Below are positions 1 through 12,396 of a stretch of DNA of 64,000 nt, piece by piece (the first letter of the stretch is position 1; each line of letters opens with the position of its first letter). The stretch is from Meandrina meandrites. Taxonomy: Eukaryota; Cnidaria; Anthozoa; Scleractinia; Meandrinidae. The translations under genes and the position numbers were made by a program. The DNA lies in contig OY855906.1 of the NCBI GenBank assembly GCA_963693305.1, forward strand, positions 4,060,001 through 4,124,000, in the 5' to 3' direction. Under the pieces are notes generated by a model, which saw nothing but the letters and a program-made list of their open reading frames with translations, was not told where the DNA came from and ran no database searches.

Positions 1-117
1 CTCTATTCGTATAACTGCTTCTGTGAAATAATATGAGAATGCAGCATGCACAATAAATGAATGGGACTGTGCAGAAATCTTACCCTGCGGCAATTATATT
101 GTGTTCTCTCCTTCCAG

Positions 118-942
118 GAAATCTGAGGAAATTGTGGCAACTACCCCCATCAAGATAGCAAGAACAGATCATAGTAACAGTATCAAAATTAACAAAAAGG
201 CTACCTGTCTTGATTCAGTAAGCAAAGGAATAAATTCAGTCTCCATCAATGCAACTTCTTTGACCACGGACACAAGAACTAGTCACGAAGGTTGCACAGT
301 CAACAAAGTAATCAAACCAAAAGTGGTAAAATTGAACAGGAAGACCTTAGGACTTCATGTGGACAAATCAGTTGAACACTCTCTTGTGAAGGATGAACCC
401 AGTTCAAGTTTTAACGGTGGAGTGCAGAAGGTACATCTTATGCTAATAACCAGGATGTTTTGTTAATTGATAGGTTTGTACACAGGGCAGAAGTGATTGA
501 CAGATATACAAAATGTAGGCCTTATGCACCACTTGACACAAAAAAAATTGATTCAAGAAGGAAGCAACACTATCGCTATTGTCAAATACGCATTAAACAA
601 ACAACCACTTCATTTGAATATGTTGCATACATGTAGATCTCAAGGAAAACCAACAGCTCACTTTCATTTATTTATTGAAGAAAAACTTTCAGGAGAATAA
701 TGTGAAAAATTGTACATCAATTCAACTTGGCATTCACACAACAACTAGATCAATTGCATACTTTTCCCTTGACTGCATGTTTCTGGAAGAATGTTAGTTG
801 TGCTTGCTTTGATTTATTTGTCTACTTTTTGCAGGAAGTTGCTGTATCCTCCACGTCAAGTGAATCTGGTTCAGATGTTAATGATAGTGAAATTAGAAAC
901 ACAAAGAGGAAATTTGAGAAAGTAGCTGTCACTTGGCCATAA
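118..942 (+). CDS. 3' end of an unrecognised gene (two last coding exons)
   Basis: Two exons are supported: 118-430 (acceptor cag at 115-117, donor gtacat after 430) and 835-942 (acceptor gcag at 831-834, stop TAA 940-942). The first starts in phase 1 and the junction is in phase 0, giving about 139 C-terminal residues. The product is hydrophilic, rich in Ser, Thr and Lys, with a basic stretch (IKPKVVKLNRKTLG) and a Ser/Asp/Glu-rich tail near the C terminus; no domain, membrane segment or signal is visible. It looks like the disordered tail of a nuclear or RNA-binding protein, but that is a guess and I do not recognise the family. The 5' exons lie left of the window. An AATAAA follows the stop by 16 bases, which supports a real 3' end. 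Confidence 0.6.
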
Positions 943-957
943 TAATGCAGAAACTGA

Positions 958-963
958 AATAAA
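958..963 (+). terminator. Poly(A) signal of the first gene
   Basis: AATAAA lies 16 bases after the TAA stop at 940-942. Confidence 0.6.
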
Positions 964-2460
964 ATGCTTTCTTCAATGTATCATTTTTAGATAAGAATTT
1001 CATCATTTATTTATTATTTAATTTTTAGAAATATTCTAAAGAAATGACTTCACCTCAGACAAAAAGATTTCTTTGCACCTGAGAAATTTCTGCCTAATCC
1101 TACTTGTAAGTAAAATAAAATAATAATTTCTGGCATATTTTGTTTATCAGCCCCCCCCCCCCCCCCCCCCAAGATCCAACCTCTTACCCTTTTATATACC
1201 ATTTAGCCAGAAAAGGTACACCTTTTGTGTACCTTTTATGGAGTGAAGGTACCCCTCATTCGTTCAGTTTCAACCAGTTTTACTAATGCAGAAGCCTTTC
1301 AAGAAATTGAAAGTTAGGTCTCACAAAAATCTTTAAAATGCATTTCCTGTTTGAAAAGTTAAGTTTGACCTAATTTATTTGTCAGTTGAACTTGGCATAA
1401 TCATTCACGATAAACATTGTTTCAAACCCCTGCAAAAAAAAACAACGAATCATTCAATAATGAAAAAACAAATTTACATGTAATACTAATTTTCATTGGT
1501 AGTTTATTTATATTTCTGTTTTGTCATGTTTTTATTGTATGTTTATCTCTTAGAGGATTGAAATAATAATGTAGCAGTCACAGAAACAGACAGTCGAGTC
1601 TCCCATAATTATTATTTCACTAAGTAGCTATAGATACGTTGTAAAAAATTATATTAATAATTATTGTAATACAAGACATTTCAAGTGTAATGATTATAAT
1701 ATAGTCATTTGAAGAATGTCCTGTGTCTTATTACTTCTTAGTTAGTTCTTTATACTCTCTTCCCCTTTACAGATAATTTTTGGTCTGTCATGTATACATA
1801 ATGAATTGTGCAATGATCCAAAAATGACTGCAAATGAGACCCAGTGTTGATGCTTCTTATGTTTTGATTTGAATAGAAAAATAAATGTGCAAAATAAAGG
1901 AAAGCTAGTTTTCTCCCCTTGTATTATCCCTCTTTGATTCCTATATTATTTTGTTTTATCCTCTCCATTACAATGTGAGAGCTTCAAATTGTGGGTAATT
2001 CTCCCCCATGTCTTGATGAAACTGAATGTTTGGTTTCAAAAAATAGCCATACCCACAACCCCCTACCTCAAGGAAGGTCATTGCAAATTATGTTGGGGTC
2101 GGGGGTGGGGGAAGCTAAAATTTTTAAAGAAAAAGTATGAAGCTAAGCTGGAATTTTGAGCTGGAGCAACACAATGAAGAATTTAGGGAAAAATTATGAA
2201 AATAAAAATGTTACAAAAAAAAGTTGAAAATAGATTATGAAAGCTATAAGGGCACAGCATTTATCTCGCTGCTATGCTTAAAATATATTCATAAGGATTG
2301 TAAAATAAATCAAGGTTCTAACTTCATCCCATTTTGTTCTTTCTTATCCTGTATGTTATTTTATCCCATTTTGGGACCGCGAAGACTGGTACCGAGAAAC
2401 ATGGCTGTGCAACCAGGCTCGCCCCTTTCCCCGCCGGTGGGCCGCCCCTGATATGCGGCT
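964..2460. other. Intergenic region with a poly-C tract
   Basis: No gene is visible. It contains a 20-base C run (1151-1170), a segment at about 1215-1255 with repeated GGTACA/GTACC words that resembles a degraded repeat, and AT-rich sequence. GC rises from about 2380 towards the RPL13A start, consistent with a promoter. Confidence 0.5.
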
Positions 2461-2469
2461 CGCATGTGT

Positions 2470-2486
2470 CTCTCGTTCTTTCTTTT
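2470..2486 (+). promoter_or_regulatory. 5'TOP-like pyrimidine tract at the RPL13A transcription start
   Basis: An almost unbroken pyrimidine run (CTCTCGTTCTTTCTTTT) begins with C and ends 12 bases before the ATG at 2499, just after a GC-rich stretch (2405-2455). Ribosomal protein mRNAs of animals usually start with a C followed by pyrimidines (TOP element), which couples their translation to growth signalling. The exact start site is inferred. Confidence 0.6.
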
Positions 2487-2498
2487 AGCTGCTCAAAC

Positions 2499-5400
2499 AT
2501 GGGGTTTGAGAAGGTAATGTGTGTAGAAAAATATGACGGATTTCGTCTTTGTTCGCAACCAAAATTAAATAAATGCCAACAGATATAAAAAAGGAAGATT
2601 TTGTCCTGTTTTATGCCATCTATAACCGCAAAATAATGCGCTGATTCACTAGCACTGCTATTTTGAAATAAGGATGTTGTGTTCTTGAACTTCTCGAGCT
2701 AACATGTGGGAAAGTTGATGTCTCAAATTAGAATAAAATACCAGCGGGTTAAGGGCTGCCCCATTCGAACTAGTTGCCAGTGATATAAGATGAATTTTCT
2801 TCACAATTGCAGTCAATTGTCATCGACGCTTCGGGCCATCTGTTAGGCCGTTTAGCATCCACGATTGCAAAGAGTCTTTTAACTGGTAAGAAACTATGAT
2901 TAGCTATAGTTCTGTTTCTATGTCGATATTTAAGTCCTGTATATAAGCTTATAGCTTTGTTATTATAGCTGAAATTTCTGCTTAGGTTTGGCTCTGGAAA
3001 TGTTGAATACAAGGAAAAGCAGACTCACTTTATAATGATTTAAAGATCTCGATTTTTCATGTACAGAACAAAACTATACTTTATTCAATTCATTGTGAGT
3101 CGAGGAATTTTAGATGGGTCAGGATTAAATAAGAAAGTTAGTAAAGAAAGGGAAAAGACAGAGAATTATATGTAGATTTATAATCAAAAGGAGTTCTACA
3201 AGTTTCACAGTTTATTCTATACCCAATTAGAGCTCCTGGTGTATTAACTTAGAAGTAATTCTTAAAGGATGTTTCAGAATTCGTGTTCTAATGGTAGTTA
3301 CTGTTCGAACAGTTTACTGTAATCCACGAACCACTAATTATTCTCTGCAGGGCAAAGAATAATTGTTGTGCGCTGCGAGCAAGTCAACATCAGTGGAAGC
3401 TTCTACAGAAACAAGTGTAAGTTACATTGTTGCAGTTGTGAATGGTAGATTTCCATTAAACATGTAATCAATGCTAAAAGTTTAATCTTCCTAATGTATT
3501 TTTGTAGAGTTGAGAATTCAGTGATTTTAAATCTGAGATAGCACAGACTGCTCTGAGAGCATTTTATTTGTTAATTTTTGACATTATATTTTCACGTGTT
3601 TTTCCTCAGTGAAGTATCTTGACTTCTTGCGGAAGCGAACCAACACCAAGCCCAGCAGGGGACCTTTCCATTTCCGTGCTCCAAGCAGAATTGTATGGAG
3701 GACTGTTAGAGGTAAGTTACTATTTTTGGTTGATCTCAAGCTAATTGTTGGAGAGTCCTCCCACAGGCAAACCATCCTCTCTGTTTTGAGACCTCATGAC
3801 GTACACGTCACGATACGCTATTTGGTCTCATACATTCACTGTAATTTGTAATGGCTGACCTCAGGTTCAACTGATTGCGAGAAATGCTCCATAAAATACT
3901 GGATTTTGCATCTTTTGACCCCAAATTGTGATCCAGTGTAAGCTAGATAAATGAAGATGACTTAACTGTTATTGTTTGTGTGGTATTTTGTTATTTGATG
4001 GAGTTTAAGGTAGTTGGACTGACTTTAACAGGTCCATTTTAGATGAAAATTGTTCAAAATAAAAAAAGCAACTAACTATTTTAACATACCAGGTTAAGAC
4101 AACTTAAGTTAAGCTTCAAAAAGATTGATGTCCGAGGTGACAATTTTCACACCTCAGGTGACAAAGGCCATTTGAATTGCGGGCTCAAAAATTAAAGATC
4201 TTCGTTTCACGGCTTCAATTTTCTAAGCTGAACAAAATTAAATACACGAGTCTATTCCCATGCAGTAAAGGAAAAAACGTGCGGGAACCCTGAGAGGAAA
4301 GGCGCTTAAATTTCCAGATATCGAGTTGTAAAGTTTAATACACGTGTCAAATAATTGCATGGCTCTAACATTTCGCAGAAAGCTTCTTTCGTTCAGGGTT
4401 CCCGTGAAAAGTTTCTTTCATATCATAACAATAAACCACGCAAATTTCATCCAGATACGATAAATCTACATCTTTATTCATAAAATACCTTTGAGTGCGG
4501 TCTGTGTAGGTCCTTAAATTGTGGTAGTTTATCGCCGATATCGCATCACAAGAACATGTTTATCGAGCGCCATTTTGAAATCTTCTCAGAAAACCGCTGT
4601 TCGAAATGTTTGTGGCAACAAAGAGCCGATTATAGCGCGAGGAATGCTGAAAATCTACGATCTCACTCGTCCATTGTCGAAGGTCAAAATGGCGGCGTAA
4701 ACAATTACGTAATGCATAGCAACCATGTGAAATTGAGACCTCGGCTAATGGGCACAGCGGATAATAGGCGTACTGAGCTACTGCGCACGTATCCTGTGAA
4801 GAATGTCATGCTGGGCGGATGCTGGGCGACAAATTCTTGCGGTGTTATGTAAATGTTATGTCACGAGTTGCAGAAACGAAATAAACCTCAATGTAGCAAT
4901 TAAATGGAGTCAAAATACCAAGAGACCACACAAAGGACATAAGCTAAGTTTATTTTTGCCATCTGCTTTTAATTCAACCTGCGTGAATTGCTCTGAGCGA
5001 CTGATTTTGGCTTATAGTTGATGTTTTGCAATGATCGATAGTGTAACACAATGCCACTTCCTAAATCACGTTCGTCCGATATAATGATGGCCATTTTGCC
5101 TCTTTTATAGAATACATTGCAGTTAATTTCACACGGAAAGTACAGCAGACCAAAACTTGCGTCTTCCAACATCTTTACAACGGCAAAATGAGCCACAAAA
5201 CGACCTTTGGTTCGTCTTCGCGTCATGTCACACAATAAATTCAATATGGCGTCTCAAAATGCCGCCCTAGCGACCGACTTTGGGTCTAAATTATTCTGCA
5301 TATCGCCAGAAAGGAGAGCTTATCTCTTGAGAAGGTGGATAAATCCATGTCTTCTTTCAAATCCTTGAATAATTTGACGTGTTTCATTTTTTAGCTAAAG

Positions 5401-8400
5401 TCAGTCCAACTACCTTAAAAGTCTGTTAATTCCTTGCTAGCCTACCCAACAAAAGTTAGAGAAAGAGACAAGGCAGGGGGGCAATGGCTAGCAAGGAATT
5501 AACAGAGTCAAAATCCCATCAAATCACAGAATAAGTGAAAAATAAAAGTAAAAATAAAATTGATCAAATGACAGCCGACTTCTAACTATTTTAATGAAAC
5601 TTGTGATCATGACTTCCTCAGTAATGTAGCTCAACCTTACCTTTAACTAGTTCTAGGCTCTCTTTAAGATTGTCAGGATTTGGGTAAAAGATACATGGAC
5701 AGGAAAGTCTCCAATCATTCTTCATATAAGGGCTGATTTAGACACAACTTTGTTGCTTGTGACAAACTTGAGCAAGGCTATGACAGGAATTATTTCATAT
5801 AAATCAAGTAGGACACCAAAAATGTTGTAGCATTTTAAACTGTTTTTAAGGTGGCTCGACTGGGTTTTTTAGGGGCAACACCGCTCAAGTTTGAGAACTA
5901 ACCAGACTGTCATTAACAATGCCATCGAAAAACGATCATCACAGCTGAATTAGGTAAAGATGAAAATTTGTTATGACCAGTGTTATTTTGACATCGGAGT
6001 TGTCATAGCAACGTAATGACGTCATCACGTTTATCAATTTCGTTCGTATTGCTCGGCACCAGGAGATTTTTTCGGAAATCGCTCAAGGGAGCATGTACTT
6101 CCTATACCTGCCTAAAATGTTGGCAAAGTTTGAACAAATTCTGTGAGAGCGTTATCGAAATTTTTGGGGATGAAGTTTCGAGGGTCATAAATACAGCAAA
6201 AAACATACTATTGAGATAATAGGGTAATATCTGAAGAAAACCTCACGCTTTGGGGATGCAGTTTCATCTCATAGTAGTTTGATGCCATTTAAAATTGTGT
6301 ATACAAAATTATGGGGATCGCCACGACCGTTTGCGAAAAAAACGGATTTGATGAGCGTGCATTCAGGTGCTCTTGTTGCCACTTTTGTAAATAATTTGGT
6401 CTACACCTACAAATGTGATAATTATTTGGAAACCACTCAATGAATTTTTTTAAAAACTTGTCAATCTCGAGGTTTGTCATCAGTTTATATGGCCTGCAAG
6501 TTTCAAGGTCATTGAAAACATTTAAGACAATAAAATCGGGGCTCCAATGTACTACTTTTCTCTCGCAGATTTTGTGTTTACAAGTGAGTGTCCTCATTAT
6601 TCACGTGTATTGTTTTTTACTTTCATGTCCACGTGCACAACTCAGCAAAAAATTCATTTGCATTAAACAGAACGCTCAATTGCTTTCTAAAAATGTTCGG
6701 GAAACATGCTTATATGACTTGAAAACTGTAATAATATTTGTTACGCCGTTAGACTGTAATACAGCAATGCCGAGGGTCTCTTTCTCCAGGAAACGAAAAG
6801 CTATTTTTGTGTAGAACAACAGATCAGGAAAAAAGTCTAAACTCACTGATAAAATGCAAATGAATTTTTTGCTGAGTTGTGCACGTGAAAATGAAAGTTG
6901 AATACAATGCCCGTGAATAATGAGGACACTCACTTGTAAACACAAAATCTGGGAGAAAAAAGTAGTACATTGGAGCCCCGATTTTATTGCCTTACGTGTT
7001 TTCAATGACCTTGAAACTTGCAGGCCATATAAACTGATGACAAACCTCGAGATTGACAAGTTTCTAAAAAAATTCATTGAGCGGTTTCCAAATAATTATC
7101 ACATTTGTAGGTGTAGACCAAATTATTTACAAAAGTGGCAACAAGAGCACCTGAATGCACGCTCATCAAATCCGTTTTTTTCGCAATCGGTCGTGGCGAT
7201 CCCCATAATTTTGTATACACAATTTTAAATGGCATCAAACTACTATGAGATGAAACTGCATTCCCAAAGCGCGTCGTGTTCTTCAGATATTACCCTATTA
7301 TCTCAATAGTATGTTTTTTACTCTATTTATGACCCTCGAAACTTCATCCCCAAAAATTTCGATAACGCTCTCACAGAATTTGTTCAAACTTTGCCAACAT
7401 TGAGGCAGGTATAGGAGGTACATGCTCCCTTGAGCGATTTCCGAAAAAATCTCCTGGTGCCGAGCAATACGAACGAAATTGATAAACGTGATGACGTCAT
7501 TGCATTGCTATGACAACTCCGATGTCAAAATAACACTGATCACAACAAATTTTCATCTTTACCTAATTCAGCTGTGGTGATCGTTTTTCGATGGCAATGT
7601 TAATGACAGTCTGGTTAGTTCTCAAACTTGAGCGGTGTTGCCCCTAAAAAACCCAGTCGAGCCACCTTAAACTCTAGAACAAGTGAAAGTTCTATATGAT
7701 TTCAAAAGTCACACGCTACAAAGTTGTATCATCCTTTGTAAGTAGCCCTTAAAATATAACTTTCAGTTTGGTAGACTGTTTCTGTAACAGCCAACTGCTC
7801 GATTTTGAGGCTGTTGGCTATTTATCAGGTATCAGTGGGCAGAAATGTTTGTTTACCGCTTTTCAACTGTTGTCTGCCCTTATGGGGCACCTGTCAGAGA
7901 GCAATATAAGAAACTGTAAAGACCTCGCCTTTAAAGGGAGCTGCATGAATTTTTAGCTGATGATTTACCTTAGAATATCCTCTGGAGCTCCAGCGGGTGC
8001 CAGGTCTTATTGAAAGCACTGCTGTTTACCAACTAAGCAAAGTGGGAGCTGTTTGTTACAGCAGCTCTTTGTTTGGATAATGAAATGCCTAATCTTGTGC
8101 TAAACTGATCATCAAGGCATTGTTTGTTTCCAGGAATGATTCCACACAAGACCAAGAGAGGTGCAGAGGCAATGAATCGTCTCAAAGTATTTGATGGTAT
8201 TCCTCCCCCTCATGACAAAGTAAGTTATTATCTAGAAAAGCATTCAAGCCTGCCAGCCAGGTTTTCTATTATTTCTTCTCATTTTTATCTCAATTTAAGT
8301 ATATGTGATGTCTGATGCAACTGTTGTAATATTTACCTCGAGCGTCACTTGGACTTGATAAGTTTGCGTAAAAATAGATCCAAACTGGCAATGAGTACTG

Positions 8401-10095
8401 ACTGGACCAGAAAATACGCCCGCCCAAAGCAGAAAAAAGAAAACTGTAGACATGAAGAAATGTGTTCAAATTATGTTCACAAACAAGCAACTGTTGAAGT
8501 TGATGTTTACCTTTTTTCTAGGAAAAGAGAATGGTGGTGCCATCAGCTCTGCGAGTTGTTCGTTTAAAGCCAGGAAGGAAGGTAAGATCCCCAGATTCAT
8601 TAATCTGTCAGAGTGGCTATAAGGCTTCCTTTTGCTTTTATTTTCTGTTTGTTTTCATTTAAATGCGCCGCATGGACATGTGCACCCTCCTGCATGCATG
8701 GTATCTGTATGTGTATGCCTTAAGGAAATGCGAATACCTTGTTTTATGAAGGATGTAATAACACTGTTACAAGCCTTCAAAGTAATTTCTCGTTTGTGTG
8801 TCACTTAATGCAAGTTTTGTCCCCTTGCAGTATTGTGTGCTAAGCAGACTGTCACATGAGGTTGGCTGGAAGTACAAGGTGGGTTTTAATTGTATATGTT
8901 GATAATAATACACTTACAGTACACTTGTACATTTACCTGATAATTATACACTCTAGTTACTAGGTATTCACTCTACATTGGGAGTGTACCCTCTCCATAA
9001 TGTCCAAGAAATTTACCGGTATCTGCTGATAGCGGAGCTCCTAAGCGGCCCGAAGGGCCGCAGAGCGGAGCCCCATAGGTTTCGTGCGAAAATAGAAAAT
9101 TGTAAAACCATGCGTTTGAGTTTTCATGGTCATCGTGGCAAGCGACATGGCTCGCGCGCGCGTGCGCTCTACATACATACATACATACGTTGCCCAAAAT
9201 GGCGGCCATACTCCAGAAAAAGCTTGACCTGGGCAGGCCTCTTACATGTTTGATATTGGCCATCCCACTTTAGTTAAAAAATACCTATCGTAGAAGTTTG
9301 TTATTTAGCAACACTGTAATTAACTCAAGCAAAAAAATTAATAAATGGGAGCTCCGCTTTTAGGCCTGCCTAAATCTATATTAAGGTTAATTATGAGTGG
9401 ATACTATTTGATGAGGAGGACACTTTCAAATTAGTATCATCGTGATCACAATATAGTAAAGTTAAACATAATTTGTGTGTTTTAGGATGTCCTTGAAACC
9501 CTAGAGGAGAAACGTAAGGCCAAGGCTGCTGTGTATTACGAACATAAAAAGAAGATCCAGGTAAGAAATTAATGTGATAGATCTAGTGCTATATCATACA
9601 GTGCATGTTTATTTTATCAGTCTTTCTCAGTGCAGACTCTCTTGTTAGCCCTCTTGTTATATCTTATTGCATTCAACGTAATTGTTTCTTGACAGGTAGT
9701 CATGTCTTCTCTTGTGTTTGTATCAGTAGCCTCTGCATATTCTGCACTGCATACTCCCTTGGCATAATTTCTGACTCCTGCTGATTGTCATTGTTCCTCC
9801 ATGATTGATCTAAACATGCAAGCATTGCGTGGACTACATGCGATGGACAAGCATCCCGTCCAACAAACTGGAATAATCTCTTTTGGTCTTGGCCACTTTT
9901 GCAAAAAAAAACAACTTTTTCCTCCAAATTGTTTCTCTTACATAACCAGTATTTAGCAATTTATATTGTAGTTTTTGTACAATTGTTTCATTTTTTTTGT
10001 TTCATTCTTTACAGAAACTTAAACAGAAGGCTGAGGAGAGCAAAGCAGATGAGCTGAAGTCTGTGAATGAAGTGTTGGAAAGTTATGGTTACTAA
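2499..10095 (+). CDS. RPL13A: 60S ribosomal protein uL13 (RPL13A), nine coding exons
   Basis: Structural protein of the large cytosolic ribosomal subunit. Exons: 2499-2513, 2813-2885, 3351-3416, 3610-3711, 8134-8219, 8522-8581, 8831-8878, 9486-9560, 10015-10095. All introns have GT-AG ends and all junction phases agree, giving 201 residues (human RPL13A has 203). Recognisable family segments are GHLLGRLAS in exon 2, [12 protein letters not shown] across exons 3-4, [13 protein letters not shown] in exon 4, MIPHKTKRG and [11 protein letters not shown] in exon 5, and the Lys/Glu-rich C-terminal helix in exons 8-9. The first exon codes for only MGFEK, as is common in ribosomal protein genes. Intron 4 (4.4 kb) is inflated by two TTAA-bounded elements, and intron 7 holds another repeat. 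In vertebrates this gene hosts box C/D snoRNAs; I could not confirm any here. Confidence 0.97.
4005..5418. mobile_element. TTAA-bounded inverted-repeat element A in RPL13A intron 4
   Basis: The left end reads TTAAGGTAGTTGGACTGACT and the right end (5396-5418) is its exact reverse complement over 23 bases. Both ends carry TTAA, as expected for TTAA-duplicating families such as piggyBac or Kolobok. The 1.4 kb interior has no credible coding region, so it is non-autonomous. Open frames of up to 98 codons inside it resemble nothing known. Confidence 0.75.
5423..5505. repeat. Short hairpin with 20-bp perfect arms
   Basis: CTGTTAATTCCTTGCTAGCC (5423-5442) is followed after 43 bases by its exact reverse complement (5486-5505). 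It starts five bases after the right end of element A. Confidence 0.7.
5846..7670. mobile_element. TTAA-bounded foldback element B: 1.8 kb near-complete palindrome
   Basis: Left end TTAAGGTGGCTCGACTGGG and right end (to 7670) are reverse complements, and the match continues for roughly 800 bases on each side to about 6665 and 6850, leaving a centre of about 180 bases. The arms differ only by scattered substitutions; a 102-codon open frame occurs in both arms in opposite directions with only six changes. The tips match element A (TTAAGGTRGYTSGACTGR), so the two belong to one family. No transposase is seen. Confidence 0.8.
9025..9375. repeat. Inverted-repeat element in RPL13A intron 7
   Basis: AGCGGAGCTCCTAAGCGG near the left side is matched in reverse complement by GGGAGCTCCGCTTTTAGG at about 9348-9365. 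The interior has a GC-rich part (CGCGCGCG at about 9153) and a short CATA repeat (9171-9188). It is probably a non-autonomous element; I cannot place the family. Confidence 0.45.
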
Positions 10096-10115
10096 TAGAA
10101 TCATTTGCCAGCAGA

Positions 10116-10121
10116 AATAAA
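10116..10121 (+). terminator. Poly(A) signal of RPL13A
   Basis: AATAAA lies 20 bases after the RPL13A stop codon. Confidence 0.75.
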
Positions 10122-11797
10122 ACTCAACATTCTTGCACTGAAAGTGTTTTTGTGATCTCTGGGTTGTTGTAATTTCTGGGACGTATCCTTAAATTTCAGT
10201 CATGTGTTATACTGAGGGTGGAGGTGACTGTCCTTTCAGGCCAGGTAGTATGGGATGTTTGGTAAACATCCTAACATACAAAGGCCATACTGTCCTCGTG
10301 TAAGCTACCCACCTTTACAGTAAATGTTCTGTTTATTATTTTATTTTTGCCATTTTCACATTGATGCGGTGGCATCACTGGGTCTTGGATCTACTTACCT
10401 ACCTAGCTACCTATCCACCATTTTCCTAGCATACTTCCAGTAACCTGAACGAGCAGACATCCCCTGTTTCCTAAGGAAATGGGGGATTCTGCACGCAGGC
10501 TAACTTCCAGTTGCAAGGGGTAGTGTTTTAATACCCATTGCCCCTTTATAGGGCCGTATTCACTTTCATTTCCTATTCCTTAGCTGAAAAATGTGGCAAG
10601 GGCCCTTTATTAGGTCTCGATAATAAACTGTGACCATAATGCTTGACATCACATTCCTAGCTAAAATAAAATTGTACAGCCTGTACAAGAGGAAAGGCCC
10701 CAAAATTCGAAAATACACGCTATCGAGGCCCGCTCACTGTATGCCTTGACTATGAAAGTTACTCAGAGTGACTCACCAGTACAAACAGCCACATCAAGTG
10801 ACTGCAAACGAAGCCAGCGGCACATTTGCCTTTTTAGGTTACTTCTCGGCGGTTGAGTCTTTTAGCTCAAATAAGCTCTTCCTCCCCCTCCCAACACCCA
10901 AACTCCCCCCCACCCCCTTCTTGATCGATCAAAGTAAAGTACCTTGTAGGTTCTGTGGCATTTTTTTTCCTTTTTTGTTTCGTGACTTTAGTTACCTAAT
11001 GATATAGAAAGGTTGTAAGGGCTTTTTTCGGGAGCTGCTCTTTACTTATCTCCTTCCTTACATGAGAATTTTTGAATTGCAAAGGAAATAAACGTGATTG
11101 TGATCGGCCCTCAGGTTCCAGACAGGTAGTATCTTACTGGAAATTTTCCTTACATATGCTGCATGTGACGGAGCCCTACAAAAATCCGTGTCGGGTCCCC
11201 CGAGGGGTGCGGTCGACAATAAAGAAGTTTCGATTCTCAAAGTGCAATGAAAAGTTGTGGAAAGGAGACCATGATCAAGTACAGGTATATTGGCCTGTTT
11301 TACCACCAATTTTGCACCAAAAACTGATCACGTTTTTTTTCGATTAGCTCTGTCAGATTGCAGTCGATTGTCAAAATGGACAGTCCTGTGGAAAGATCTA
11401 TCCAACCGGTATTAGTTGCATATCCCAAGAATCTGCTGACGTGCAAATTCGTGACGTCACAAGTGGTTGAGTGGACATTCCTCCAAATCCCGGAATAATC
11501 TGGACTTAGCATATTAAGGGTTAACCATAACAAGATAACCTTCAGGCAACCCTTCCAAATTATTTCCCTGTCAATTGTACAACGAAAAGCAGCTCACACT
11601 TTGCGCTCGTTGCGTCTAAAAAAACTCATGGTAAGGACGACTAAGATGAGTGCCAAAATGAGTTTGCATAGCGGTGTCAGTGGGATGTTCCCATTCTGAA
11701 CTCAAGGGCCCGGTTGTTCAAAGGTTGGATAATGCTATCCACCGGATAAATCGCTATCCAGTAGATAAGTGTTGAGAAAACAAATTACGCTATTCGC

Positions 11798-11832
<35 letters not shown>

Positions 11833-12256
11833 AACTTTGAGCATCCGAGGCCAGGCGTTTAAGGTTCTTGTTAGTTGTCTTTTTTTTTTCGTGTATTTTC
11901 ATTCGAAAAGACTATTGTATCAATACTCGCGGCGATTCTTACACGCTAAGTAAGCTTATATTGCACCGGAGCTCATGGGCTCCTGATTATCAACAGAAAG
12001 ATCTTCACACCCTTGATGATGATATCGTGTCCGTTTGTTTACAAGCCCTTCCAGGTTGATCACGGAAGAGGAAAGTCATGGAAACCCCCACACATGAAAA
12101 TTTCCAGCGATAGAGTTTTAAAGAGGCAGAGATTTCTTCTCTTTCTGCTCGGCAAGAAAACGATGGCTTAAGTTAGGTTATATATAGGCAGGATCGACAG
12201 TTCCAAATCCGAATCCTTTTTTTTTTTCGCGCAAGAGTTCCGGACAAGAGCTGAAT
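10122..12256. other. Intergenic region between RPL13A and ISCU
   Basis: No gene is supported. The only structured element is the GGATAA palindrome at about 11709-11855. Open frames of 60-91 codons occur on both strands without splice-consistent or family evidence. Confidence 0.5.
11709..11855. repeat. GGATAAC-type palindromic element, copy 1
   Basis: The left arm (GGTTGTTCAAAGGTTGGATA... CTATCCACCGGATAAATC) is mirrored by the right arm (GATTTATCCGGTGGATAGCG, then TTATCCAAACTTTGAGC) with arms of about 55 bases. A second, more diverged copy lies at about 14110-14235. Confidence 0.7.
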
Positions 12257-12358
12257 ATGAAGCGTTCACTGGCAGCCTCGGTCAGGGCCCTGGGATCAAG
12301 GACTGCTTGCATTTTTACGTCATTGAGTAAAGAGTATTATGGATTACGCGCAGGTTGA
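12257..12358 (+). other. Upstream open reading frame before ISCU
   Basis: An ATG at 12257 opens a 33-codon frame that ends with TGA at 12356-12358, 38 bases before the ISCU start. Its start MKRSLAASVRALGSRTACIF has the Arg/Ser/Ala composition of a mitochondrial presequence but is in a different frame from ISCU. If the transcript begins upstream, it could act as a translational uORF. The transcription start is not known. Confidence 0.35.
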
Positions 12359-12396
12359 GCGAAGCAGACGTGAAGTTGTTGCATAAGAGGGAGAAT

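Noticed and set aside
6289..7228. Mirror-image 102-codon and 124/133-codon frames in element B
   Set aside because: They are copies of each other caused by the palindrome, and match no known transposase; treated as non-coding element sequence.
2888..10014. Box C/D snoRNAs in RPL13A introns, expected from vertebrates
   Set aside because: Candidate TGATG and CTGA boxes were seen (for example 8304-8404) but without a terminal stem or correct spacing. A dedicated snoRNA search is needed to decide.
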